Below, piece after piece: positions 1 through 8,612 of a DNA stretch of 64,000 nucleotides. The notes under the pieces are model-generated. The model was not told the origin of the DNA and made no database searches. It saw only the letters and a program-made list of their open reading frames with translations. Location: assembly GCA_945875585.1 (NCBI GenBank), contig CAMCLK010000013.1:1-64000 (forward strand), given 5' to 3'. Made by a program: the position numbers and the translations under genes. This stretch comes from Candidatus Kuenenia stuttgartensis. GTDB taxonomy: Bacteria; Planctomycetota; Planctomycetia; Gemmatales; Gemmataceae. Numbering within the stretch: position 1 is the first letter of the stretch; each line of letters starts with the position of its first letter.

Positions 1-225
1 ATAATCCACCCCACAACGCTCATCCATTGGCTGTTTTTGGGATTGGGTGGAGCCATAGTCGATACTCCAAAAAATTGAAACCGGGTGGGAGGCTTATCAT
101 AAACCATGGCCCGTGGCCGTGCTTGATCGCGAGATGAAAATCCAGACAGGATTGGCCTGCCTTGACACCGATTGCCCGAAGTTTCGACGATAGGCTCTGG
201 ATTTTGGCAAGACATGGAGGTTGAC
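1..225. other. Left-edge non-coding stretch
   Basis: No recognisable gene was found here. The only open frame is a short leftward one with no family resemblance. A clear Shine-Dalgarno sequence (GGAGG at about 216-220) at the right end belongs to the gene starting at 226. Any upstream gene lies outside the window. Confidence 0.5.
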
Positions 226-1098
226 ATGACGTGCGCATGGATGGCGGCTGGTTTATTGCTGAGTTGTTTGGTTTCTGCGGATCCGACCGGGCCGCTGGAA
301 GGATCGTGGGAAATCATTTCCGTCATCGATAATGGCGAAGTCCAGCCATCACGTGTGGTGTTCGAGAAGTTTGCCGAGGATGGCAGGCTTTCAGTAAAAG
401 GGAATGTCATCCGTTGCAAGAACCCCGGTCACAAGGATTTGCAGGAAATGGCATGTGTGGTGGATACCACCAAAAACCCTAACACGATCGACCTTGCTGG
501 TGCTGAACGGGTCAATACTAAGGGCATTTTTTCCGTTCAGGGCGACATGCTGACCCTTTGCTTTGGCAGTCCTGATGTCGTCACACGTCCCGACCGGTTT
601 TCCGCAGCGGTAGGTAGCAAACGATTGTTGATCATGCTGCACCGGGTTCCAGATCTGACCCCGCCCATGACTCCAATTCTTGTTCAACCATCGGCTATTG
701 CAGCACCTCAACCAGTGCGCCAGCCACCGCCACCTCAGGTTGCCTTGGTTCCGGTAGTACCTGTGCCCGAACCGGTCATGTTGAATCGGGACAAAATCGT
801 GGGTACCTGGGGGCATCAGGATGAGCAGAAAATCTCGTACACCACCTTCAACCCGGACGGCACGTTCAGCGCGCTGACTACTTACAAAAACGGTTTTCAG
901 AAGGTTTTTCACATTGAAGACAGGCGCAGCGGGACCTGGAATTTGTCCGAAGGCGTTATCGCTTTACGCTACACAGCCAGTACCGATAAAAAAGATGTGA
1001 ATCAGGTGTATTCCATGCGTATTCAGCGGGTAGCTGATACGGACATGATTTATCGTGACGCCCAAGGGATGGAGCGCATCGAATGGCGGGTACGCTGA
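226..1098 (+). CDS. Secreted TIGR03067-type / lipocalin-like protein
   Basis: This is a 290-residue exported protein of unknown function. The ATG at 226 is preferred over an upstream in-frame start because GGAGG lies 5 bases before it and a hydrophobic signal peptide follows (residues 1-19, ending near VSA). Residues 23-130 carry the opening LEGSWEIISV, the hallmark of the TIGR03067 domain common in planctomycetes. A proline-rich linker (about 150-190) joins a second lipocalin-like domain with KIVGTWG and FNPDGTFSA. Such domains are beta-barrels thought to bind small ligands, but no ligand is known. The gene converges with a lipoprotein gene only 6 bases downstream. The signal peptide and domain type are fairly sure; the role is unknown. 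Confidence 0.75.
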   Translation: MTCAWMAAGLLLSCLVSADPTGPLEGSWEIISVIDNGEVQPSRVVFEKFAEDGRLSVKGNVIRCKNPGHKDLQEMACVVDTTKNPNTIDLAGAERVNTKGIFSVQGDMLTLCFGSPDVVTRPDRFSAAVGSKRLLIMLHRVPDLTPPMTPILVQPSAIAAPQPVRQPPPPQVALVPVVPVPEPVMLNRDKIVGTWGHQDEQKISYTTFNPDGTFSALTTYKNGFQKVFHIEDRRSGTWNLSEGVIALRYTASTDKKDVNQVYSMRIQRVADTDMIYRDAQGMERIEWRVR

Positions 1099-1104
1099 TC
1101 GCGT

Positions 1105-1503
1105 TCAGGGTGTGGTCAACGTAATATCGTGGGTGTTCGCTCCGGGCTTGATGTTCAGCCGGAGCGTTGTCTTGTCTTTGGAAAAGACGTTCTTAAACTG
1201 ATCAGTCATTTTGCCTTTGGTCATAGCCGCCGGGTCGGCTGCCATGATGGCAACTTTGTAGTCTCCCGGAGGCAGTGTGCCTGCTGCTGAAACCGGACTG
1301 ATCAACCCTTTTTTGTCGACTCCAAGCATGACAGGGCTTTCGGCGGAATTGTTGGGAAGCAATTGGATTTGCACCATTTGGCCTTCTGTTGGAATGAATA
1401 GCTTGCCATCCACCATAAGTCGGCCTCTGTAAGTGGTAGCATTTGATCCGCAACCAATCAGATGTGCCGTTATCAATGCCAAGGCAAGTCCCAAGCGGTT
1501 CAT
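1105..1503 (-). CDS. Small lipoprotein with carboxypeptidase-regulatory-like fold
   Basis: This 132-residue lipoprotein starts with a short signal peptide and a lipobox-like end (HLIGC, Cys18), so it is probably lipid-anchored. The rest resembles the small beta-sandwich proteins (TYRGRLMVDGK, PPGDYKVAIMA) that often follow DUF1559 genes in planctomycetes; these are related to carboxypeptidase regulatory domains. An AAGGGA ribosome site precedes the ATG. It lies 27 bases downstream of the DUF1559 gene on the same strand, so the two are probably co-transcribed. It has no catalytic motifs, and a structural or surface role is inferred. Confidence 0.7.
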   Translation of the reverse strand: MNRLGLALALITAHLIGCGSNATTYRGRLMVDGKLFIPTEGQMVQIQLLPNNSAESPVMLGVDKKGLISPVSAAGTLPPGDYKVAIMAADPAAMTKGKMTDQFKNVFSKDKTTLRLNIKPGANTHDITLTTP

Positions 1504-1530
1504 ATCCCGATTCCCTTCAGATCTGATTTG

Positions 1531-2553
1531 TCAATCAAGGTTCGTGGTTTGCGCGTCAGCGCGTGAATGAATGAGCTGGTAATTGCGCTGGGAAATGCTG
1601 TTGCTGATGAAACGAATGCTTCCATCGGCCAATGCTGTTTGCACCCCGCCCGAATGCATGCTCTTGGAAGTAACTTGCCAAGAACCGCAACCTGAGCAAC
1701 AACCCATTCCTTTGGCAGGGTCGTCTGTGCAACCGAGGATATCGTCGTAGCCACTGAGGCCGACGTTGGGCCCTGGTGTATCGCCCCGGCCACTGGCAGC
1801 CGTAATGCTTGCGCCGACCTGCCCCAAAGCCCATGTGCCACGGAGGTCTGTGTCTGTTGTGCCTACACGCAATTCATCCACCATCACGGTGTTGCTGGTG
1901 CCGTCTGTGATGTCTGTTAAACGGGTACGGCTATTGGCAGACATAACGCCAAGGGAAGAGACGCCATTCATGCCATAGCTGTAACCGCCAATAGTGGATG
2001 CGGCTTCGACTATTATTCCGCCCGAGACCATTAAACCCTGTTCGCCACCGCCACTGGTCCAGAACATGCCGGTTCCAGAATTGGCACCGTAATTCCCGCG
2101 AGCCCAACTACCACCGATTCGTGAAAACTGAAGAGCGCCATTGGCTTCAGATGGACACTTGATGGTTTTGATTTCCGTGGATCGGATCGAACGCCATGTT
2201 GCATCTCCCGTGCTGGGATAGGCCATCATGCTTGCGGAAGCCGTCTTGTATAGGGCTTCCTGTTCAATGAAAGGCAGTATAAGTGCAATCCAGTTCGGGC
2301 CTACATTTTGGTTATAGTCCGCAGGATTGGTCACGCTGGAATGCATCATTACAGCGGCTGGTAGTCCACCATTGGTGTCGTGGTAGGAATGACAGGCGAT
2401 GGCGAGTTGCTTGGCGTTGTTGCCGCAACTCATGCGATTGGCGGCTTCGCGCACTTTCTGGACAGCTGGCACCAGTAGGCCAATAAGAACAGCGATGATG
2501 GCAATAACCACCAATAGCTCAATCAGGGTAAATCCTGAACGCTTGCGAAGCAT
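1531..2553 (-). CDS. DUF1559 pilin-like protein
   Basis: This 340-residue protein opens with a type IV pilin/pseudopilin methylation motif (RSGFTLIELLVVIAIIAVL), so the leader is expected to be cut before Phe by a prepilin peptidase and the hydrophobic helix to drive assembly or anchoring. It continues with the DUF1559 (SBP_bac_10) core (REAANRMSCGNNAKQLAIACHSYHDTNGGLPAA) and ends with the characteristic H-x9-DG motif (MHSGGVQTALADGS). Planctomycetes carry many copies of this family, and their function is not settled; pseudopilins or envelope surface proteins are the usual suggestions. An AGAGGTG site precedes the ATG. The small lipoprotein gene follows directly. Confidence 0.92.
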   Translation of the reverse strand: MLRKRSGFTLIELLVVIAIIAVLIGLLVPAVQKVREAANRMSCGNNAKQLAIACHSYHDTNGGLPAAVMMHSSVTNPADYNQNVGPNWIALILPFIEQEALYKTASASMMAYPSTGDATWRSIRSTEIKTIKCPSEANGALQFSRIGGSWARGNYGANSGTGMFWTSGGGEQGLMVSGGIIVEAASTIGGYSYGMNGVSSLGVMSANSRTRLTDITDGTSNTVMVDELRVGTTDTDLRGTWALGQVGASITAASGRGDTPGPNVGLSGYDDILGCTDDPAKGMGCCSGCGSWQVTSKSMHSGGVQTALADGSIRFISNSISQRNYQLIHSRADAQTTNLD

Positions 2554-2824
2554 GCGGCACCTCTGAATTGAAAAGAAAGAATGATGAAGATCAGGTGGGC
2601 AGAGCTAGAATCGCCGATTTTTTGAGGCAAGTCAAGAAATCGGATGTGAATCAGAATGATTTTTCAAGAAACATCCGGCTGAATGGTATGGATTGAAGCG
2701 AAATACATCGAGATTGAAGGAAGAGAACTATTCACCAACAGACGCACGACAGCGATTTCCAAGAGTTACCTCAGGACAGGGTTCGGGCGATGCCGTTCCC
2801 TGTCCCCGGCGTCGTTCGCTTTCT

Positions 2825-3829
2825 TTACGCGGCACGCCGGCTGGGTGCTTCTTCTACGTTCAGGGCCTCAGAAACGGCATAGCTGCGCTTGCCTTGGCTT
2901 TCAAAATAAGTACGCGACAGCACTTCTCCGAGGAGTCCCATGCCAATGGACTGAGTCCCGATCAGCACCAGAAGGGCTGAAAGCAGCAGGAATGGATTGC
3001 CTGTCATCCAGATTCCCGATGTCCATTTCATGATCACTGTGGCAGCAAGGCTGGTCATTCCTAAGCCGATACAGCCAAGACCAAACATGCCCATGGCGTG
3101 CATGGGACGGGCCAGATACGTGTGCAAAAACTGTACGGTAATCAGGTCTAGAACAACCCGGAATGTGCGTGTCAGATTGTACTTGGTAACCCCGGCTACA
3201 CGGGCATGGTGGCGCACGGGTACCTGTATCATCCGAGCACCGTGCATCTGGCACAGCACCGGGATGAATCGATGCAATTCGCCATACAACGGCAGTTCAC
3301 GAGCGACGTCGGCGCGCATCACGCGGATGGTGCAGCCCATGTCGCGAATAGTGCAACCAGTCACTCGGCGGATTAGACCGTTGGCAATAAGGCTGGGAAC
3401 CTTACGGAGGAAAAGGCCGTCTTGCCGGCTGGCGCGTTCGCCAAATACAGCATCGTGTCCTTCGTCGAGGTGGCCCAGAAGCACTGGCAGGTCGGCCGGA
3501 TCGTTTTGAAGGTCGCCATCCATGGTGGCGACAAGATCACCAGACGCGTAATCGATACCTGCTTTCAGGGCAGGGGTTTGTCCGTAATTGCGGCGCAAGC
3601 GAATCACTTTCACGCGGTGGTCTGCCGCTGCGATGTCACGCAGGACTTCCATCGACCTGTCCCGGCTGCCATCGTCCACCAGAACAATTTCGTAGTCTGA
3701 AAGGCTTGGACTGGCGCCCGGCCGAGTTAATGGTTCCAGCGCGGCAGTAAGGCGCTCATGCAGCGGACGCAGGTTGTCCTGCTCCTCTTTGATCGGAATG
3801 ATTACCGACAGCTTCCGTGCTTGCGTCAT
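2825..3829 (-). CDS. Family 2 glycosyltransferase (polyprenyl-phosphate type)
   Basis: This 334-residue membrane glycosyltransferase probably moves a sugar from a nucleotide donor onto polyprenyl phosphate at the inner face of the membrane, as DPM1/GtrB/ArnC-type enzymes do. The GT-A domain has KLSVIIPIKEE, VDDGSRDRS and the metal-binding MDGDLQNDP. Two C-terminal membrane segments (about 235-260 and 270-300) match the GtrB layout. The ATG at 3829 is preferred to more upstream in-frame starts because GGAGA lies 6 bases before it. The gene overlaps the 3' end of the flippase-like gene by 74 bases, which implies translational coupling. The sugar and acceptor cannot be told from sequence. Confidence 0.88.
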   Translation of the reverse strand: MTQARKLSVIIPIKEEQDNLRPLHERLTAALEPLTRPGASPSLSDYEIVLVDDGSRDRSMEVLRDIAAADHRVKVIRLRRNYGQTPALKAGIDYASGDLVATMDGDLQNDPADLPVLLGHLDEGHDAVFGERASRQDGLFLRKVPSLIANGLIRRVTGCTIRDMGCTIRVMRADVARELPLYGELHRFIPVLCQMHGARMIQVPVRHHARVAGVTKYNLTRTFRVVLDLITVQFLHTYLARPMHAMGMFGLGCIGLGMTSLAATVIMKWTSGIWMTGNPFLLLSALLVLIGTQSIGMGLLGEVLSRTYFESQGKRSYAVSEALNVEEAPSRRAA

Positions 3830-4805
3830 CGCTTTCTCCGATCGATCCATTCCTGCTGCCGGGGATTCCTTCCACCAGCAATACCGGCAAACCAACCAGC
3901 GCTACCAGCGATGTCGCTGTGAACGCCAACAGGCTCAGGGCAACTGCCTGAGTGGCTGTAACACCCAACGGGGCCAGCAGGCCCACGTAACCAGCCTCCC
4001 GTAACCCCATACCGTTCAGGCTAACGGGCAATAGTGTCAATAGACTTACAAGCGGTACGATGCAACCGTAGAAGGTCCACGGTAGGTCGATACCCAGTCC
4101 CATGCCGATCAATACAACCTGAGCGATTCCGCCCAATTGCACCACCACGGAACAAGCAGTGGTGGTGACAAGCAATACCGGATCCATCAGCACGCCGTCA
4201 ACGCCCCCGATAAGCGGTGTGAAACGTGGGGCGATACGGCGACCAGCCCGAGAAATCAGCGGCCAAGACATAAGCCCGCACAGCATCGAAGAAACAGCGA
4301 CCCACACGGGAGCTGTCACACGGGAGGGCAATCCTTCGGGGGCAACACAAGCTGCTACGCCTGCCACACCAATCAGAACTCCCAAGCCAGTCGCGCGATC
4401 CAGAAGAACACTGGCCAACGCTGCTTGCCGACGCGCCAATACAGCACCTCGTCCATCGCGTGCCAGATACCAAGCACGCACGACATCGCCACCTACCGAA
4501 CTGGGTAGGGCCAGATTGCAGAACATTCCCGCAGCGTACCACTTAGAGAACGATGTGATGGTGTCGCGGAAGCCTTGAGCGTGGGCCAAAGCGCGCCACC
4601 GTAATGTGCTGGCAATTTGGGCAAGAATGTAAACAGCGATCGACGCCAAAAAGAATCGCAGGTCCATACCCATGAAAGCTTGGCCAAGCCCCGGCCAATC
4701 GACCCTAGTCGCCAAATAGCCCAGAAGACCCAAGGTCCCGGTCCATCGTGCAACGAGAAGCCATCGACTGCGTCCCGACGTTGGGGTCCCGTTTTGACCA
4801 GTCAT
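3756..4805 (-). CDS. Flippase-like (UPF0104/LPG-synthase TM-region) membrane protein
   Basis: This 349-residue polytopic protein has about eight hydrophobic segments and matches the lysylphosphatidylglycerol-synthase transmembrane region family (UPF0104, TIGR00374) without the aminoacyl-transferase domain. Recognisable parts are LRWRALAHAQGF, the FCNLALPSSVGGDVVRAWYL stretch and GMGLREAGYVGLL near the end. Relatives flip lipids or act in glycolipid export and often sit beside glycosyltransferases, as here. Its ATG overlaps the stop of the phosphatase gene (ATGA, 4802-4805), and it overlaps the glycosyltransferase downstream. A GGAGG site lies 7 bases before the start. A role in moving a lipid-linked sugar is an inference from this context. 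Confidence 0.85.
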   Translation of the reverse strand: MTGQNGTPTSGRSRWLLVARWTGTLGLLGYLATRVDWPGLGQAFMGMDLRFFLASIAVYILAQIASTLRWRALAHAQGFRDTITSFSKWYAAGMFCNLALPSSVGGDVVRAWYLARDGRGAVLARRQAALASVLLDRATGLGVLIGVAGVAACVAPEGLPSRVTAPVWVAVSSMLCGLMSWPLISRAGRRIAPRFTPLIGGVDGVLMDPVLLVTTTACSVVVQLGGIAQVVLIGMGLGIDLPWTFYGCIVPLVSLLTLLPVSLNGMGLREAGYVGLLAPLGVTATQAVALSLLAFTATSLVALVGLPVLLVEGIPGSRNGSIGESDDASTEAVGNHSDQRGAGQPASAA

Positions 4806-5788
4806 GGCTTTGCCTCCCGCACCATGAACGTTCCTTCCAGCAGTTCACCACCTGCTTGAAGGAAGGTTGCATGTTGAGGATCGACCAGATCGACCTGCAG
4901 TCTGTATGGGCCACCTGTTGGAAGTCCCGGTAATGGCACGTCGATACGCAACGATTCTCCCGGTTCCACCATGCGGTCCATCAATCCGGATATACCGCCA
5001 CCGATGGACTGGGCCTTTGCATCGATCAGTCGCCAAGCAAGGTGCACGCCCGCGTTATCGCCAGCAGTCATAGTCCATGGAGCCAATGAAGTATTGGTGG
5101 CGCGCACGGAAATAAGTTTGGGTTGGTTGGGTTGCAGGTGAGGAGGCCAATCAGATTCCCATGCAAGATTGGCTCGCAAGATTCCGGGACAGTAATGGTG
5201 TTCGATGTAGTCGTGCAACTGTGCCGGGGAGTGGACGCGGTTTTCTACCGCTAACCACTCGATGTACATATCGATCGCTTCATCCATATGAGCGGTGCGG
5301 CCGAACCGGAAATGCCCAAAGCGTGGGCTGAGTTGCCAATAGGCTTTGGCGGGAGTGGCGTCGGTTTTCAGTAATTGCCACACTGCCGAAGCCAAGCCAG
5401 TCCTGTCGATTCCTCTGTTGCAATGAATGAGCAGTGGTTCTTCAGCCTGCTCAAGAACGTCTGCCAATTGTTTGAAGGCTTTGCTCGAAGGCAACCTATT
5501 GGCCGAGAACGCCAGATCTTCAAGATTGGCACCCATTTCTTGGCAGATGGTGGCTTCGTCGCGGTACCACGGAGTTGGGTCGCAACATCCACGCAGGTTC
5601 ACCACTGTCTTGATGCCGTAGGTTTTGATCAAACCACGCAGTCGTTCTGGGCCGGGCTGCGAGCAACGGTAAAGCCGTTGAGCGTCAATGGTGTGGAAAT
5701 TGCCACCTACGAATACTCGAATGCCTTCTGCACTCAGTGCGAGGAGTGCGGCAGAAGCAGCCAAAATCAAGGTTCGAACGACCAACAT
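4802..5788 (-). CDS. Protein-tyrosine/dual-specificity phosphatase-like protein with C-terminal Ig-like domain
   Basis: This 328-residue protein has an N-terminal hydrophobic segment (signal or anchor, residues 1-20). A phosphatase domain follows with VVNLRG at about 62-67 and the Cys-phosphatase loop HCNRGIDRT (Cys123, Arg129). The C-terminal 110 residues have the look of a beta-sandwich (VRATNTS, PGESLRIDV, GPYRLQVDLVD) seen appended to glycan-related proteins. The ATG at 5788 is used because the codon before it is a TTG and GGGG lies just upstream. It is the first gene of a coupled three-gene operon with a flippase-like protein and a polyprenyl-type glycosyltransferase, so its substrate may be a lipid or polyprenyl phosphate rather than a protein. 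That is inference. Confidence 0.82.
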   Translation of the reverse strand: MLVVRTLILAASAALLALSAEGIRVFVGGNFHTIDAQRLYRCSQPGPERLRGLIKTYGIKTVVNLRGCCDPTPWYRDEATICQEMGANLEDLAFSANRLPSSKAFKQLADVLEQAEEPLLIHCNRGIDRTGLASAVWQLLKTDATPAKAYWQLSPRFGHFRFGRTAHMDEAIDMYIEWLAVENRVHSPAQLHDYIEHHYCPGILRANLAWESDWPPHLQPNQPKLISVRATNTSLAPWTMTAGDNAGVHLAWRLIDAKAQSIGGGISGLMDRMVEPGESLRIDVPLPGLPTGGPYRLQVDLVDPQHATFLQAGGELLEGTFMVREAKP

Positions 5789-5904
5789 CAATCCCCAGCA
5801 GATGCGTTCATGGCTTCCAATCCGAGCAAGCGTGGCGGATCATGCCACAGACCTGCGTTTGGGTTCCAGACCGGGTCGTTTGCTTCCCGCCAGAGGCCAT
5901 TTCC

Positions 5905-6795
5905 ATGATCATCGGCTTGTCAGGTGTTCTTGCATGCGTCATTGCACATCAAGAGCCCTCTCCGGAAATGGACAGGCGAGTCCGGGCTATCGTGGGTGAG
6001 GTCCGGGGAAAGACGTATCTTTTTGCCAGAAACCTGAAGACGGGATCCAGTTACGGTATCCATGCCGATCTGCCGGTCCGCACAGCTAGTACTATCAAAC
6101 TCCCTGTTTTTGTGGCTTTACATGAAGAGGTTCGCGTTGGCCGGCTTAAGTGGGATGAGAAACTGGTGCTTCATGAAAAGTCCAAGGTATCGGGGTCAGG
6201 AGTACTTCACGAATTGGGGTCAGGCCTGTCGCTCACGGTGCGTGATGCAGCGCGGTTGATGATTGTTGTCAGCGACAACACGGCGACCAATCTGGTTCTG
6301 GATCGAGTGGGAGCGGATGTCGTCAACGGCCATTTAGAGTCGTGGGGATTCAAGCAAACCCGGTTGATGCGCAAAATTGGCGGGGTAGGAGAAAGCAAAG
6401 CCTTTTCCATGCCAGACAACAAACGCCCAGATGGCTCAACGTTTGGTATCGGTAGGTCAACAGCCCGCGAAATGGTGGACATTCTGTCGCAACTCGATGC
6501 GGGTACCCTTGTTGGCAAGGAAGAATCTCAAGAGATTCTGAAAGTTCTGGGCCGCCAGCAATTCCGCGATGGTCTGGCGCGCAACAACATGAATGTGCGT
6601 CTGGCCAGTAAACCTGGGGCGTTGGACCGATTGCGGTCGGAAGTGGGAATTGTCAGCACACCCAAGGCAAAGCTGGCGATTGCGGTTGTTGTTGATGACA
6701 TACCAGAAACGAATTGGTCTATAGACAATCCAGCGCTGGTGATGATGGGATCGATCACCAGCGTGCTTTTGGATGGATTGGCTGATCAGCGCTAA
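5905..6795 (+). CDS. Class A beta-lactamase-like serine hydrolase
   Basis: This 296-residue protein starts at an ATG preceded by AGAGG and a short signal peptide (MIIGLSGVLACVIA). It has the class A signatures: the nucleophile motif STIK (about residue 66), the SDN loop (SDNTATNLVL), and a KPG triad in place of the usual KTG. A clear ExxLN general-base motif in the omega loop was not found; that region reads GGVGESKAF. It may therefore be a beta-lactamase relative with esterase- or peptidase-like activity rather than a true drug-hydrolysing enzyme. It is transcribed away from the phosphatase operon and converges with a DUF1080 gene 10 bases downstream. Confidence 0.82.
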   Translation: MIIGLSGVLACVIAHQEPSPEMDRRVRAIVGEVRGKTYLFARNLKTGSSYGIHADLPVRTASTIKLPVFVALHEEVRVGRLKWDEKLVLHEKSKVSGSGVLHELGSGLSLTVRDAARLMIVVSDNTATNLVLDRVGADVVNGHLESWGFKQTRLMRKIGGVGESKAFSMPDNKRPDGSTFGIGRSTAREMVDILSQLDAGTLVGKEESQEILKVLGRQQFRDGLARNNMNVRLASKPGALDRLRSEVGIVSTPKAKLAIAVVVDDIPETNWSIDNPALVMMGSITSVLLDGLADQR

Positions 6796-6805
6796 GGCTA
6801 ACTAA

Positions 6806-7498
6806 TCAGGGCATTTCGCGCAGCTTGATATTGCGGAATTCAATAGGTGAGCCTTCCGATTCCAAGCAGAGGTAGCCTGTTTTCGGGTCGCACTGGGCTC
6901 CGCCGGATACTTCTTCGCCATTCACGGTTAACCGGATTTCGCCGTCTACTGCTTTGATGTAGTAGTGGTTCCACTCACCGAAAGGTCTGGTGGTTTCATT
7001 TTTGGGGAAACTACGCTGTCCGTTGGGGGATACTGGTGCAAAGGGCTTCATTTTGCTGGAACCCACGGGGAAAACGTCGCCGTGGCATGTGAACCAGTCG
7101 GCCTTTTTCTTGGTCTGGGTTTCGTAGTTAGTTTTGTAGCCCAGATCGAGCACCTGAACTTCAATGCCATGAGGAAGGGCATTGCGTTTGAGTTCCAGCA
7201 GTGGTTTTTCAGGTGCCCAGACAAAAACGCCTGAGTTGCCTGCTGCCTTGAGGTGTTTCCACTCGAGTACCAGTTCAAAGTTGGTATAGGTCTTGGCACT
7301 CATGAGCACGCCGACGGGAGTGCCGGTGCAGTGAAGAAGTCCGTTTTCCTTCCAGACAAAGGTGTTTTCGTCGCAGTTAGCGCGTTTGAAATCCGCAGGC
7401 CCAAGGTTTTTCCAACCGGGCCCAGTGCCGGGTTTGTCTTGGGCGGACAGGGCTAGCGTGAAAGCGCACGCTGCCAGAGTTGTGATCGCAAATCGCAT
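6806..7498 (-). CDS. Secreted DUF1080 (3-keto-disaccharide hydrolase-like) protein
   Basis: This 230-residue exported protein has a signal peptide ending near LSAQ and a DUF1080 concanavalin-like jelly-roll: GPGWKNLGPADFKRAN, the LVLEWKH strand, AGNSGVFVWAP and a closing EFRNIKLREMP. The family is now linked to 3-keto-glycoside hydrolysis and is heavily expanded in planctomycetes, usually in the periplasm. A GGAG site is 6-7 bases before the ATG. The gene stands alone, converging with the beta-lactamase-like gene. Substrate is unknown. Confidence 0.88.
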   Translation of the reverse strand: MRFAITTLAACAFTLALSAQDKPGTGPGWKNLGPADFKRANCDENTFVWKENGLLHCTGTPVGVLMSAKTYTNFELVLEWKHLKAAGNSGVFVWAPEKPLLELKRNALPHGIEVQVLDLGYKTNYETQTKKKADWFTCHGDVFPVGSSKMKPFAPVSPNGQRSFPKNETTRPFGEWNHYYIKAVDGEIRLTVNGEEVSGGAQCDPKTGYLCLESEGSPIEFRNIKLREMP

Positions 7499-7631
7499 GG
7501 TTGGCTCCGCGGTAGTGAAATAAGGGGCTGGTTCTTCTGTACCACGGATGCCATCGATTTGCGAACGGGTTTCTGGTGGAGTGCCAAGGAACCATCAATC
7601 CATGGGTTGCTTCTGTTCATACAATTAAAAG

Positions 7632-8597
7632 ATGGACATTTTTGTAGACCATGATCAACGGTTCAAGGAATTGCTGCGCGAATTTTTCGCAGATTTTCTT
7701 CATTTGTTTTTCGGGGAATGGGCGAAACGATTTGATTTGACGCGGATCGATTGGCTGGATCAGGAATTGCAACCAGAACCACCAATTGGCCCTCGATTCC
7801 GTATTGATCTCTTGGCGCGCCTCACTGCCACCGAGCCGATCGATCTGGAAGGTGGCGGATCAACTGATCATTGGCTGGCGTTGATACATGTGGAAATTGA
7901 ATCACCTGACAGAACCACACGTATCAAGCCCCGATTGCCAGAGTATTACATCCATCTTCGTAGTCGCCATAAAATACCAGTGTTACCGATAGTGGTTTAT
8001 TTGAATGTTGCGATGGATGGAATCGGTGTTGATGAAATCGTCGAAAAGTTCTGGGAATTCCCGATACACACCATGAAATATTTGTACGTGGGGCTTCCAG
8101 GGCTGGATGCCGAGCGATACGTACCGGGTAATAATTGGCTGGGGGTGGCGTTATCGGCGTTGATGAAGATTCCCGCGGGGCGTGCCGCGGAATTGGGTGC
8201 TGAGGCACTTCGGCGGTTAGTTGATGCTCCGCTAACAGACCATCAACGGTTTTTGCTGGCTGAATGCGTTCAGGCCTACCTTCCTCTGGATGACTCGCAA
8301 CAAACCGTTTTTGAGCGTATTATTCAGGGGAGCGATTTTCAGGGGGTACGAGCCATGAACAAGACCGTTTTTGAGAAGGGCCTAGAACGGGGAATGGAGA
8401 AGGGCCTAGAACGGGGCAAGCGCCTTGGTGCCCGAACGGGTTATTTGGGTATGTTGGCCAAAATTTTGGAGAAGCGGTTTGGAGTGGTATCCCCACAGCT
8501 CATGGAACGGCTAGAACTTCTCACCGAAGACCAATTGATGACCATGGCCCAGACGGCGCTCGATGCCAAGTCCATCGACGAATTGAAGCTGAACTGA
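7632..8597 (+). CDS. Rpn/PD-(D/E)XK nuclease-family transposase-like protein with DUF4351-like tail
   Basis: This 321-residue protein belongs to the Rpn family (recombination-promoting nuclease / putative transposase). It shows the PD-(D/E)XK core as RIDLLARL followed by LALIHVEIES and a typical RLPEYYIHLRSRH helix, then VLPIVVYLN. A charged linker near residue 247 contains two tandem copies of an EKGLERG unit, and the end (LEKRFG ... ERLELLTEDQL) looks like DUF4351. No inverted repeats or target duplications were seen around it, so it is probably a resident gene and not a mobile element. It converges with a PQQ-type gene 15 bases downstream. DNA cleavage activity is expected from the family but unproven. 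Confidence 0.82.
   Translation: MDIFVDHDQRFKELLREFFADFLHLFFGEWAKRFDLTRIDWLDQELQPEPPIGPRFRIDLLARLTATEPIDLEGGGSTDHWLALIHVEIESPDRTTRIKPRLPEYYIHLRSRHKIPVLPIVVYLNVAMDGIGVDEIVEKFWEFPIHTMKYLYVGLPGLDAERYVPGNNWLGVALSALMKIPAGRAAELGAEALRRLVDAPLTDHQRFLLAECVQAYLPLDDSQQTVFERIIQGSDFQGVRAMNKTVFEKGLERGMEKGLERGKRLGARTGYLGMLAKILEKRFGVVSPQLMERLELLTEDQLMTMAQTALDAKSIDELKLN
8373..8420 (+). repeat. Two tandem 24-bp units inside the Rpn-like gene
   Basis: Positions 8373-8396 and 8397-8420 are the same 24 bases apart from the last few, so the protein has EKGLERGM followed by EKGLERGK. An in-frame repeat of this kind can gain or lose units without breaking the gene, giving a linker of variable length between the nuclease core and the C-terminal domain. 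Confidence 0.9.
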
Positions 8598-8612
8598 TTG
8601 CTAGTTTGATGA

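Noticed and set aside
391-912. Leftward open frame opposite the TIGR03067-type gene
   Set aside because: Codon-bias shadow of a well supported gene; no family motifs.
8373-8420. Tandem repeat considered as a CRISPR fragment
   Set aside because: Two direct units without spacers, in frame inside a protein gene.
7632-8597. Rpn-like gene as an active insertion element
   Set aside because: No terminal inverted repeats or target-site duplication seen on either side.
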